Source: Maratus speciosus
Lineage: Eukaryota; Arthropoda; Arachnida; Araneae; Salticidae
Assembly: GCA_963932465.1 (NCBI GenBank)
Contig: OZ010794.1
Span: 438,961,502 to 439,025,501 of the forward strand
Length of the DNA stretch: 64,000 nt
Direction: 5' to 3'
The position numbers and the translations under genes are program-made. The notes under the pieces are model-generated. The model had not been told where the DNA came from, did not search any database, and saw nothing but the letters and a program-made list of their open reading frames with translations. Positions 47,033 to 57,879 of the stretch are shown here, one piece after another (position 1 is the first letter of the stretch; the number at the start of each line of letters is the position of its first letter).

Positions 47033-47401
47033 TGTTGAGAATGCCAACTTGGCGATGCTTGCCATTTTCTGTTAGTCGGCACTGTGGCAACCCCCTTTTT
47101 ATTGTTTTCCGATTTTCTTTTCAGTGTAGATGTAAAGTTTGTTTTGAACCGGTCTGACGGTAATAATGGAACTCTCAAATGAGAGTAATAATAATATTAA
47201 TATACCTATATATCTGTAAATAAATGTACATATAAGTTTTTTAGGAAGAAGTCGTTTAATTTGAACTGTAGAGTGTGTTTACTTATTCAAGTTACTAATT
47301 CGATATATATTAGAACTAAGTTATGAAGACGTTTTTATTCTTCGATGCACTATGAAATAATTTGAATTTACCGAACCTGCAGTCTCAATGACAACGTATC
47401 A
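47033..47401 (+). repeat. 3' LTR of BEL element
   Basis: 369 bp, same length as the 5' LTR with one substitution (47330). The flanking CCTCT at 47402-47406 completes the TSD. Confidence 0.95.
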
Positions 47402-47406
47402 CCTCT

Positions 47407-48394
47407 AAGGCAAGGTGAAACGCTCTCTTATAGAATTGTCTGGATGAACGATGAAACTCTGCTTAAACCAAACAGCTTGTATCCTATTGCAGCTATTATC
47501 CATTTTTAAGAAATATGATGAAAATCAACAAACTTTGTAAATAAGTATAATCAATTACTAGTGTTGCATTTTTCACACCTAATTTTGAGTACTTCTTTTT
47601 CAATTTTATTATGATTATTGGCGAGGAGATCACTTGCAATAAATTTTTGAATGGTGGATTTGTATATTAGTGTACGAAATTTCATTTTTCACAATTGAAA
47701 AGAGAATATTACAACCATGGAAATGAAAGAAAGAAACAAAAAAGAAAAGGAAGAATTCTGTGTCATTTTATTTAAAGAAAAAATGCTTTTTCACTTTTTT
47801 TTATAATAGTTTCTTTACGTAACTTGGCAAGAAACTACTAGAAATGTCTTGAATACATTTTAAGAAAAAAAAATTGGGAAATTGATTATTTCTTTATATT
47901 TTTTTGCAAAGTGAAGGTTGTGACCTCTTGGGGGATTTGCTTTTTTTTCGGTTGAAAAAATCGATTTTTCTTTTTTTACATTTTTCTGTTCCCTAAAGTC
48001 TGTAGATTATCCGTGTACAACGATTTCGCCGAATTCGAAGTCATTTCGTAGTTATTTAGTGCTTTAGCGCAACGCATCCCTAGGCCTAGACTGCTTTGGA
48101 GCATTTTACTACGAAAGCATATAAACGCATTTTACGCGAAATGACTTTTTTTCATACTGGACGGGATCAGAACGCAAAAACTGTTAATCCAATCTTGTTA
48201 ATTTTGTTTTTAATTAGAGGTATTTAATGGAGTTTGGACCACTTTCAGCCATATATATATATAAGTATTTTCAGAAACACGCCAAAGTGCAAAAAATTGT
48301 ACAGAAATAGACTTTTCTTTCAAATTGCTGCCACTTTGTTGATTATCTATTCTTTGATCTTAAGCTCCAGACAATATTATTTACTTTTATAGTC
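47407..48394. other. Stretch downstream of BEL, possible short coding remnant
   Basis: 47402-47510 is open in one frame and would read IVWMNDETLLKPNSLYPI before a TAA, which looks protein-like but too short to prove coding. The rest is AT-rich with A/T runs and a GATTTTTC-type patch near 47955, without recognisable genes. Confidence 0.25.
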
Positions 48395-48402
48395 CTTAAT
48401 GG

Positions 48403-48500
48403 TAGGACTGCGTAGTCGGAGTCAGGGCCATTTATTCGGATCTGTTAAAATTCCCGGAGTCGGAGTCGTACATTTCCCCCCACCGACTCCTGCAGCCCTG
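48403..48500. mobile_element. 98-bp hAT MITE with exact 8-bp TSD
   Basis: The left end is TAGGACTGCGTAGTCGGAG and the right end (reverse complement) CAGGGCTGCAGGAGTCGG. The TSD CTTAATGG is exact (48395-48402 and 48501-48508). The GGAGTCGGAGTCG repeats occur in many arthropod genomes as short MITEs. It is almost only terminal repeats. Confidence 0.88.
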
Positions 48501-48508
48501 CTTAATGG

Positions 48509-48754
48509 AAATTGATTGCAAACGACTCGGGCAATCTATCCTATTCCGCCCAATTGGAAGTGCACAGCGCGCTTGCTAAGGCATCCACCCACCTAACTTG
48601 AGCCACATCATCAATTTATTATTATTATTATTATTATTTATTTATTTTTTTTTTTTTTAATGTTCTTCAGATGATAAAAATTAACATGCAAAAATCCCGG
48701 AGCTAAAATCTTCATTCCTATTCCAGAAAAAAATTTCTAAAAAACACCCTTTTT
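48509..48754. other. Short spacer with ATT microsatellite
   Basis: It contains (ATT)n at about 48620-48650 and a T run near 48650. No gene. Confidence 0.5.
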
Positions 48755-49686
48755 AGGTGCGTTCGTAATTATATAAATACGTAGCACCTATAGTCGTCGT
48801 TCAGTCCGTCTGTCTGTCCGTTCGTCTGTCTGTCCGTCCGCATATAACAGAGCAAAAACTACCCGACCGAATGATCTGAAATTTTTAATATATAATTGCT
48901 GCAAAATTTTGTCGAGCCATTTCCAATTTTATGAAAATCGGATGTATAGTTTAATTACAGGGACAGTCAAAAGTTTTTCTTTACATTACGGCCAATGGGA
49001 AAAATTATTGCAAGTGAATTTTAATGATGTTACAGACTTCCGAATGGTCTGAAATTTTTAATATATAATTGCTGCAAAATTTTGTCGAGCCATTTCCAAT
49101 TTTAGGAAAATCGGATGTATAGTTTAATTACAGGGACACCCAAAAGTTTTCCGTTACATTACGGCCAATGGGAAAAAAATATAGCAAATGCATTTTAATG
49201 ATTTTACAGCCTTCCGAATGGTCTGAAATTTTTAATATATAATTGCTGCAAAATTTTGTTGAGCCATTTCCAATTTTATGAAAATCGGATGTATAGTTTA
49301 ATTACAGGGACACCCAAAAGTTTTCCGTTACATTATGGCCAATGGGAAAAAGTTATTGCAAATGCATTTTAATGATTTTACAGCCTTCCGAATGGTCTGA
49401 AATTTTAAATATATAATTGCTGCAAAATTTTGTCGAGCCATTTGAAATTTTATGAAAATCGAATGTATAGTTTAATTACAAGGACAGTCAAAAGTTTTCC
49501 GTTACATTACGGGGAATGGGGAAAAAATTATTGTAAGTGCATTTTAATGATGTTACAGACTATGCACTTATGAAGCGCAAAAAAATATACATTCAGTACA
49601 ATATGGGGTGCAAAAAATAATTATAAAACTAGTTATAGTACGAACGCACCTCATTTGCCACGTTTGACGAGCAATTTCCAACTTGT
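48755..49686 (-). mobile_element. Hairpin-ended tandem-repeat element, family I (copy B, inverted)
   Basis: On the minus strand: ACAAGT (49686-49681), subterminal AGGTGCGTTCGTA (49651-49639), 173-174-bp units (CTTCCGAATGGTCTG at 49038, 49211 and 49385 on the plus strand), a GACGGACAGACAGACG motif (about 48800-48840), and the hairpin AGGTGC (48755-48760) with GCACCT (48784-48789). The edge reads CTAAAA on the minus strand. It is a near-complete match to copy A with fewer units. Confidence 0.8.
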
Positions 49687-50375
49687 TTTTATTACCTTAA
49701 TCCTATCTTATTTTTAGAACTTTTCCAATTTACACTGCCTACTTATTTCCAATAGATAAGAAATTAAAGCTCATTTCAAACTTTTTAGGACGCCCTGCAT
49801 TTTTCTCTCTTTTTTTTTTTTTTTTTTTTTTTCATTAAGAGGGAAACATAGAAAAAAAGAAAAAAAAAACTACAGTTATTTTTCTGTTTTTATTTAATGC
49901 TTGTTGTTTTTATCCGTGTATTCATGAAATGTAATCAGTAATTTAATTTAAGACTTGAGTTTTTGTGAATTCTGTTTGAAAGAATATCTCAACTTCATGG
50001 TGAATATGTAATCAATCCAGCTATGTGTAGTTTTGAATGGTTTCTTTTTTTGACGAATGTAAGCTTGGCTGTTGACTGCACTGAACAGTCTTCACCTTGA
50101 ATAATTCTCTTCTTTTGACATATTACTCAAGAATATAGCTGCGAAGTTAGTTGACAAAAGAAAGTCATTGTGTAGCTTTGAACGGTTGGATGCAATGTTA
50201 TATTTATAAAGGGGAAAATTCATTTAAAACATTTTCTTTGTTGTGCTGTAATTAATATTGTTTAAATTCAATTTTATGTATTCGTTCCAAAAAATATAAT
50301 TTCCGCAACTCTCATATCTAAACAAACATTAAGATTTATATTTAATTGGAATTTTCAAAATCTAATATTTGGGTC
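49687..50375. other. AT-rich spacer
   Basis: It has a T run at about 49808-49832 and an A run at about 49860. No gene or bounded element recognised. Confidence 0.5.
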
Positions 50376-51014
50376 ATTCTAAGCAGGGTTGCAATTTTTG
50401 ATCGGTCTCAAAACTAATTTTAACCAGGGCAGTGCTCAAAACTGGGGTTAACCGTCTAAAATTGGTGAAAATCGGTTTTAACCACCAAGAATTGCTCGAA
50501 GCTCCATAAAATAACTTCAGCTTACATAAATTGCTCAAAAACTGTATATTTAAGTGAATATTAATGTCACATTATATTATAAATAATGACTGACATTATT
50601 AATATTTTAAGAATTATTAAGTATAGGTGCTCTTACTTTTGCTGTATGTACAAAAAGTAAACACCCCGTACTAACTCTGCAGCTAATTATAATAGAAGAA
50701 AGTTACTGGTACCCATAGTTGTATAATATAGACGTGCGCGGAAAATTTTCCGCAAAATTCGGAACTTTGCGGAAAAATTTTTAGAAAAAAAAAAGCGTAA
50801 GTTTTGTTCTTGTAACTTAAAAAAAAAAATACCGAAAATTTAAAAATATTCCCCAGTTTTATGTAGGATTTATTTATTGTTTGTCAGAAGTAATTCTGTT
50901 GCGAATTTTCCGAAAATTTAAGTCATTCGGTTCCGAAAATTAAAAAAAATCGGCCATCAGTCCGAAAATTCAGACATAAAAAAAATCACTGAAAAATATG
51001 GCGAAATTCAAGAA

Positions 51015-51605
51015 ATGGTCGCCGAAAAAAAAAAAAAAAAAAAAAAACAATTTTGTCAATTGTTCGCAGAAAAAATCACCACTTTCGTCAAAACATCGCG
51101 GGAAAAACGCGAATTTCGTCAAAGGACCGCGGAGAAAACGAATTTCGTAAAAGCTTAGCGGAAAAAGCCCGAATTTTGTCAAAGGATCGCGAAAAGACGC
51201 AAATTTCGTAAAAGAATCGCGAAAATACCACGAATTTCGTCAAAGGGCCGCCGAAAAAAACGCGAATTTGTCAAAGGATCGCGAAAAAACGCTATTATTA
51301 TCGTGAAAAGATCGCTGAAAAAATGCGAATTTCGTCGAATGATTCCGAAAAAAGCGAATTTCGTCAAAGAATCTCAGAAAAAACACAAATTCCGTCAAAA
51401 GAGCGCAGGTAAAAAAACGCATTTCGTAAAAGTATAGCGGAAAAAGCGCGAATTTTGTCAAAAGATCACGAAAAAAATGTAGATTTCGTCAAAGGATCCA
51501 GAATAAAACGCGATTTTCGTCAAAAGATCGCGAAAAAACGCGAATTTCGTCAAAGGATCAAGAAAAAACGGGAATTTCGTCAAAGAGTCGCGGTAAAAAC
51601 TCATC
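51015..51605 (-). repeat. About 30-bp minisatellite, inverted orientation
   Basis: Units like CGCGAATTTCGTCAAAGGAT recur through about 51600, the reverse complement of the 38.4 and 58.5 kb arrays. The left flank has TTTTCCGAAAATT and TCCGAAAATTCAGACAT, the same tail sequence as the other copies. CAGAAGTAATTCTG at 50885 corresponds to the terminal CAGGGGTGATT of the 58.3 kb copy. ORFs across this are products of the repeat. Confidence 0.8.
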
Positions 51606-51615
51606 GGATTCTTTA

Positions 51616-51861
51616 GTGATGATACCTATGAATGGGCCTCTCACTATAAAATATGATTCAGTTTCAGAAGCGATGCCACATTATTTCTGTGAACAGAGTG
51701 ACTGGCATTTTGTGCGAAGAGGTCACAATATTCAGGATTGGGCTGTTTTTAAATGCATTGACAAAATAATTGATAAGAATTCACCCCTTTCTTATCATGC
51801 ATTTTTAGCTTTATTATTCTTTTTTAACCAAAACAATTATTCTTTAATTAATATCAATTAA
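51616..51861 (+). CDS. Unrecognised 81-codon ORF
   Basis: It starts MMIPMNGPLTIKYDSVSEAM and includes CEQSDWHFVRRGHNIQDW, with a less biased composition than neighbouring ORFs. It then becomes AT-rich and ends. I do not recognise a family and there is no homologous copy in the window. It lies inside the nested hAT block, so it may be a remnant of a transposon gene. Confidence 0.2.
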   Translation: MMIPMNGPLTIKYDSVSEAMPHYFCEQSDWHFVRRGHNIQDWAVFKCIDKIIDKNSPLSYHAFLALLFFFNQNNYSLININ

Positions 51862-51999
51862 TTTTTAATTTAAATTGTAATTATTTTAAAACTACTGTTT
51901 TTAATTCATATCGTCAAAATAATGTAACACGTTATTTTATTAAACATTAAATTAATTTGCAGAAAGTTGTTGATCCAATATTTGTGTGCGCAGAAAGTT

Positions 52000-52665
52000 T
52001 TTGGATTTATACAAGTCTGCCGGTACCAAACGATTGGAAATAGTCTACTTTTAAATGACGTATATAAAATGTTTGTAGGGGGCCATCTACAAATCAAAAC
52101 CAGACCAAACTCTTTTTTTTTAACTGGCATTTTTCCAATTTCGACAATATATTTTAAATCTTCAGTTCAAACTATGCTTAGAAACGAAATTTCAAATTAT
52201 TTGGATAATTTTTTGAATTATAAACAATCAAAATTTAGAGCTTCTAATGTTATTACATTTTCATAATTTTATTGTTATCTCCTGAAATAAAATCCTAATC
52301 TGATAATTTTTTCTGTGGTTATAATACTACTAAAAAACCCAAACATAATTACCTTGAATTTGTAATTTCAAATACTTTATAATATGAATTATGAAATTAA
52401 TATTCCAAAAAAAAAAAAGAAAAATATGAATTGCAACCTACAATTTTTTTTAAAGTTTTTGGTTTTATACAAGTCTGCTAGTACCAAACGATTGGAAATA
52501 GTCTACTTTTAAATGGCGTATATAAAATGTTTGTAGAGGGCCATCTACAAATCAAAACCAGACCAAACTTTTTTTTTTTTTTTATGGCATTTTTCCAATT
52601 TTGACAATATATTTTAAATCTTAAAAAAAAATATGAATTGCAACCTACAATTTTTTTGATAGATT
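52000..52665 (+). repeat. Direct duplication about 460 bp apart
   Basis: The stretch from TTTATACAAGTCTGC through CCAAACGATTGGAAATAG to CAAATCAAAACCAGACCAAA occurs at about 52007-52110 and again at about 52467-52570 with few differences. A further AATTGCAACCTACAATTTTT block repeats at 52428 and 52634. These belong to the arm of the 50652-53490 element. Confidence 0.8.
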
Positions 52666-53297
52666 TATATTTATTATGTCCTGCTTTATGCGAATTCTCA
52701 TTTTCAAAATTTTATTCCAAGTAATTTTCAAATTATGCTTAAAAAACGTCAAAATGATGGTTTAAGGTCTATGATGCGCAAAATAGCATAATTTGAAAAA
52801 GAAATATTTTGCTCATTTTATTGAAACATTTGGGCTGCCAATATTCGAAATATATTAACCTTTTCAGGGGCAAGGTACTTCTTTTCGAAATAAGCTTAAA
52901 TGTGTGATTGACACCAGAATCTGCACACAAACTTATTTCAAAATAAGCAAAAATAAGTTCACGTACTTAATAAAAGGAAAAATTTCATTCCAATTTTCTG
53001 ATGCTAATGTGGCTTTTAGGAATTAAAATTAAGTTCTCCAAAAGCCTATGAAGGAGTTAAGTGAGTGAAATGGTCGTATTGACAAGAAATAGTATATTAA
53101 TATAAGTGACATAGTCTTTCTGTATCATTTCAACAATCGAGTACCAAACTTCAGTTTGGATACAGCCCCTAAAATTTGCTCATTTTAAAATAATTAATGT
53201 CTTTAAAACTAATCGTACGAATTTCATGAAAATTTGTTTTTAGACTAGTACAAGGGTGTAGAATTTATTTATGGTATCAAACTTGGGCTTTGCTATT

Positions 53298-53338
<41 letters not shown>

Positions 53339-53820
53339 GGGTTCGTTTTGATATGTAAGTGGCTCCCTAAGCAGATTTTATATACATCATTTAAAAGTAG
53401 ACTTTATTTTCCAATCGTTTGGTAGCAGTAACTTTCTTCTACAATAATTTGTTGCAGAGTTAGTAGGAGGTGTTTACTTTTTTTTTTTTTTTTTTTTTTT
53501 CCCCACGACTGTATCTAATAACATTTCAAACAGAAACACATATTTCCTGAATCTTATTTTTCTTAAAGTGTAACTATTACATTTCGATTTAAAATTTGGT
53601 TGGCAGTAATGAAAATTTTTAAAATGTTGATTTGAAATTTGTAAATTCAATAATGCACTTGATGAAATGTTGTGCAAACTCTTCATCGGTAGACAAATTA
53701 TTTTCCCAGTTTGGTCCGATAACAGAATAAATTAGGAAAACGCCTTACAAGGAAGGTCTCCATACGGGCATACTCAGAAAAATCTGAAAAAATTACAGAA
53801 TGTTCTTCTAATATGGATAT

Positions 53821-56800
53821 TAGGGTGGTCCTTATATGGTCGATTTTAATTTATTTTTTATTTTCTTATGTCTTACCCTCAAAATTTGTTCCAATACAGT
53901 AGAAAACAAATTAGAAAAAGTTTGAATGAAAAATAAATATATTTAGAGGTAGCTCAAGCTTGCTGAAGTTTGGCGATTACACTAAAAAACGTGATGTTAT
54001 CGACAGAAAGAAACTTAGCCAAAATGATCATTTTTATTATGATAGTAAATTAATTTTACTTTTGTATAACACAAAAACACAATACAAGCATATAAAAAGT
54101 TGAAATAGTTTAATTTGTTAAGTCCATTTTTCTGCAGTGAGAATACGCTTTTCAGTGCTCCTCCACAACTTCCGTCAATAGCTGAAACTGAGGTTCAATC
54201 TTTGTAAGGATTCCAGTGTACTCTTTGATCAAAGCAGTACCTCGCTCAGCATGATCATTTATGACTTTAATAGATTGCACTATTTCTAATGCAATCATAT
54301 AATCAGAATTAGTGTTCCAATGTGTTGGGTCTGTTTAAAAGAATCCTTGCGGTAAATTCATTTCTTTGAACTACTTCAAAGATTCTTTGGTAACAAAATT
54401 TTCAAACTTCTTTCCATCAAAATTTTTAAGGGAAACAGTTATCCTATTATCAGGATTCTTTGTACCTTTTTTTATTTTGAAGGACTTCAACCATCTTTTT
54501 CTTTTTGTTGAAACAGGCACGCAACTATCAAAAAACGATAATCCAGAAAGATCTTCTGACAAATACCACAGAGGCTTTGAAAATTTCTCTGATGCAGCCT
54601 TTGCAATATCTGCATGTATTCTTGATTACTCTAATAAAATATTCATCAACTGAAAGCCATTATAGGATGAGGTTTCTGTTATTGAAGCAGTGATCCAAGC
54701 TTTAAAATACACCCTGACTATAAAAACACAAACATCACGAAGAACTCTTTCGTTCTTTTTGGTAAGCTTGAATTGGGACTTAAAGATGAATATTTTCAAA
54801 GAATAGATTACCTTACCCATCCAACGAGCATGATGCATTGCTTCAGGAAGCCTGAAACAAATTCCCCTGACAGGTATCCCCCAAAAGAAAATAATAACAA
54901 GTTCGACAAATTCTTGGTAGTCATCTCTTAGTCCACATGTTGATTCTTGTGTAGTGGCAAACTCCAAAATTTCATCTTTTACATCTTCTACAAGAGCTCG
55001 AATATTATCATCTTTCAAGCCTGTTTCAAATTTCTCTCTATCTAGAAAACTACAGTACTCTTGGAAACGTTTGAATAAAGGTACTTCTGTACTTGATGAC
55101 GAAGTTCCCAAAGAAATATGAAGTACTATTCCAATGATAAGTTCCATAATATGATGACGGCAGGCAAAATAAAAAAGTTTCTTTCCAAGCTTTTCTTCTA
55201 AAAGGACACAAGCACCTTTATCTTTTCCAGTATTTGCTGATGTGGTGTCAAAGCTCATTCCAATCACTTTATCTGCAAAATTCCATTCATTCAAAGCTTC
55301 ATAAATTGCATGGGCTTGTAGCTTGTACTTTACCTGTTGCAGAAGGAAGTTTAGCAATTGAGAGCATCTGAGAAACTCCTTTTCCAGAAATTATAACTGA
55401 TAGTCTATTTTTTCTTTAACGGTTAACTCTGGCAAAAGTTTTCCATCCCAATGGACAATGAGGGGAACATTTCTTTGTGGCTGTTCTTTTAATTTCTGTG
55501 ATTCTTTAATTCTACTAACAATTCTTTTTCTACGAATTGTACTTCTATTCAGACTGACTTCTTTAATATTACATCCTAAACTCTTTTCTGTTTCTGCAAC
55601 TACAAATACTGCTTTTCTGTCTTATAATTTTGTCCTGTCTAGAGTTGTTGCTAATTCTGGAGTTATGATATCCCATACGCCCTCTCTTAGCTTTAGATGT
55701 CCCAGGATCTGATGCTGCATCCTCAAGCAGTTACATTTTGTGATCGCGTTCTTCAGTTTCATTTCCATCTTCTCCATTTGAGCTATCTATAGAAGACCCA
55801 AGTACTGCTACTGCCATTTCTTTCTCCTGCGAACGTTTCATTTTTTTCTAATCTTTTATTCAGAATAATCTTTTTATCAGCAATCAATTCTTTCCGCAAG
55901 AGATTTTTATCAACACCAGTTATTGATCCTTGCCTGCCATCTTCTCGCTGTGCGAGCAAGAAATATCTATCTTCAGCTATTTTGATTATGTTTAATGCAT
56001 CGGCAGGAGCAACATCAAACAAGTTATCTAATTTTGAAGAAAATGCATGTTATTTAGCTTTCTGATTAGGCGTTTTATGTGATCTTAGATGCTTCCCACA
56101 CAGTAGCTTTCAAGTCATTATGCTGATAAAGAAAACATCTCAATTCCATACCTGTCGAAGGTAATTTGTTACCAGACATTTTATTAATTACTGTATCAAC
56201 AAGGTACACATGAGACGATAGCAGTTGCAGTTAAATAAGGATATAAAGTAAGAAGGAAATTGACTGCTGCTGGCTGCAGTTAGAACTAAAATCATAGCTA
56301 TAAACAAACTAACTCAATAAAAGTTTAAAACTCGCAGTAAAAAGTACAATTTAAAAATCAAAATTTCTTAAACTTATTAGCTTATAAGACAAAAGATTTT
56401 GACTGATTAATCAAATTAAAAAATATATTCATCTGTAAACAAACAAAGCACAAACCAAAACCAAAAGTAAGATATGCAACAGTTGCAGTCAAGTCTAAAA
56501 TAATAATATAGCTGTAATTAATTTAACTCAATAAAACTTTAAAACTCACAATAAAATAGTCGAATTTAAAATTTATTTAACACGTATTTGCTTATCTAAT
56601 AAGCCAAAACAATTAGAAAATAATAAACAAATAAATAATTCTTAGTTGAATCTTTGTTACTAGCGCTGCCATATATAAGAGGTAAGAGACATTTGTCTTC
56701 TTCATATCAATGAAATTATCTGTAGATAGTTATTTAATAAATGCATTTACAAATGTTTTTATGGATTTTATAGTATAGATAATTGACATTTTAATACATT

Positions 56801-57020
56801 GAAATAATTTATCAATATTAGGATTATATATTTTTTTCTCAAGTAAAAGGAGAAAAAAACAGCAAAATGACCCGATTTATGAAACTTATGCTTCTTTGAG
56901 CTACCTCTAAATATTATTTTTTAGTGATTAAATTCTACAAGAACTATTTTTAGATATAATGGAACATATTTAGAGGGTAAGAGCAATAAATTTTAAAACT
57001 TCGAAAATAAGGACCACCCT
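53821..57020 (-). mobile_element. hAT-like transposon, 8-bp TSD, carrying a transposase pseudogene
   Basis: The left end is TAGGGTGGTCCTTAT and the right end ATAAGGACCACCCT. The TSD ATGGATAT is exact (53813-53820 and 57021-57028); one extra T sits at the left terminus. It is 3.2 kb with a single coding region on the minus strand, fitting a formerly autonomous element. The 8-bp TSD supports the hAT superfamily. Confidence 0.85.
54152..56179 (-). pseudogene. Transposase-like protein of the 53821-57020 element
   Basis: It reads from a methionine at 56179 (MSGNKLPSTGME) to a stop at 54154-54152, about 670 codons if continuous. Open pieces in order: 56022-55783 (LFDVAPADALNIIKIAEDRY region), 55357-54626 (243 codons with SFDTTSANTGKDKGACVLL, then FACRHHIMELIIG), 54562-54371 (LSEDLSGLSFFDSCVPVSTK) and a final piece around 54300-54152. 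Stops and frame changes separate them. The FDTT...NTG and C-x2-HH motifs are known to me from an abundant uncharacterised transposase-like family in arthropods and cnidarians; the hAT link comes from the TSD. Confidence 0.78.
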
Positions 57021-57879
57021 ATGGATATATATGTTTATAAAAAAAAATTTTGGCGGAACCCCGATACAGCGTGCGTAAAAAAAAACGAAATTTTCGTTTA
57101 TTTGGCGATTTATCATCGGTTGGCGATGAAAAAAAATACACTTTTATGTAGGAAAAAGCTTTTTATGTTGAATTTGTTTACATAAATTTAATTTAAATAA
57201 CTTTAGTTTTGTCATTTTTAATTTGTTTTAACTGTAGTTTTGTCATTTTTAGTTTGTTTTAACTATAGTTTGTCATATATATTTATAATAAAATTTAAAT
57301 ATCATATTTTACTATTTAAAACAAAATTTAAATTGATTTAAATTATTTCAAGCTCAAAAATAAGACATAGAACACTGTCGACTTGATTTTGTTGCTATGC
57401 AAACGACTTCGTCTTCGATATGGAAATATATTATGGCAATCAAATGTCAGCTGATTGTAACTTAAAATAGATATTTGCAACTTGCAAAACATAGAAAATA
57501 TTTCTACCGTGATAAAATTAAATAACTACAGCAACAAGCAACATATATATGTAATATAAAAAATGTATAATAACCTCTTTCATTGATTAAGTTTAAATTC
57601 ATTAAAAACTGTGCATTCTAAAAAAAAAAATTAATAAACAATTTTCAGGTGCATTAAAATCGTTTGCTTTTGGCAAGGAAAAATCCTGCTCGCCAAATCG
57701 CGTGTCACTTTCGTATTTTCGCGCCAAATATTCGAAAGTATTTTATTTTATTACAGACTTTCTACTGAAATTCCGCCGTTAAATTTGACTGATCCCTTAT
57801 TACATACATGAGTAATTTCACTATCATTTTTTTCAACATATTCTGAGTATGCCCTGTAAGGAGACCTTCCTTGTTAGCT

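Larger units (their letters stand above)
41009..47401 (+). mobile_element. BEL/Pao LTR retrotransposon, structurally complete, coding-defective
   Basis: Two 369-bp LTRs beginning TG and ending CA bound a 6,393-bp element with a 5-bp TSD, CCTCT (41004-41008 and 47402-47406), the BEL/Pao length. A primer-binding site follows the 5' LTR and a purine tract precedes the 3' LTR. The interior has gag with zinc knuckles, an A17-type protease, RT, RNase H, integrase and the C-terminal domain usual for BEL. There is no envelope-like ORF. A donor-like AGGTAAGT lies in the leader at 41426-41433. At least six stops or frame changes break the coding region, although the LTRs differ at one base only. Confidence 0.96.
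50652..53490. mobile_element. Element with inverted ends AAAAGTAAACACC, internally rearranged
   Basis: The left arm AAAAAGTAAACACCCC followed by TACTAACTCTGCAG and GAAGAAAGTTACTGGTACC (50652-50712) is inverted at about 53333-53480, ending GGTGTTTACTTTTT. The arm text continuing ACCAAACGATTGGAAATA reappears in direct orientation at 52026 and 52487, so the interior has been duplicated and interrupted, first by the minisatellite-bearing sequence at about 50713-51610. A 35-base A run (53300-53334) and a T run (53478-53500) mark the right side. No clear TSD. Confidence 0.5.
53748..57873. mobile_element. Inverted-repeat element enclosing a hAT-like transposon
   Basis: The left end CAAGGAAGGTCTCC, then GGGCATACTCAGAA (53748-53780), is the inverse of TTCTGAGTATGCCC, then GGAGACCTTCCTTG (57841-57873). 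TTA flanks both sides (53745-53747 and 57874-57876), a possible 3-bp TSD. The 53821-57020 element sits 73 bases inside the left end, so the outer element was small (about 930 bp) before that insertion. The remaining right part (57029-57873) has GGCGATTTATCATCGGTTGG and no ORF. Confidence 0.65.
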
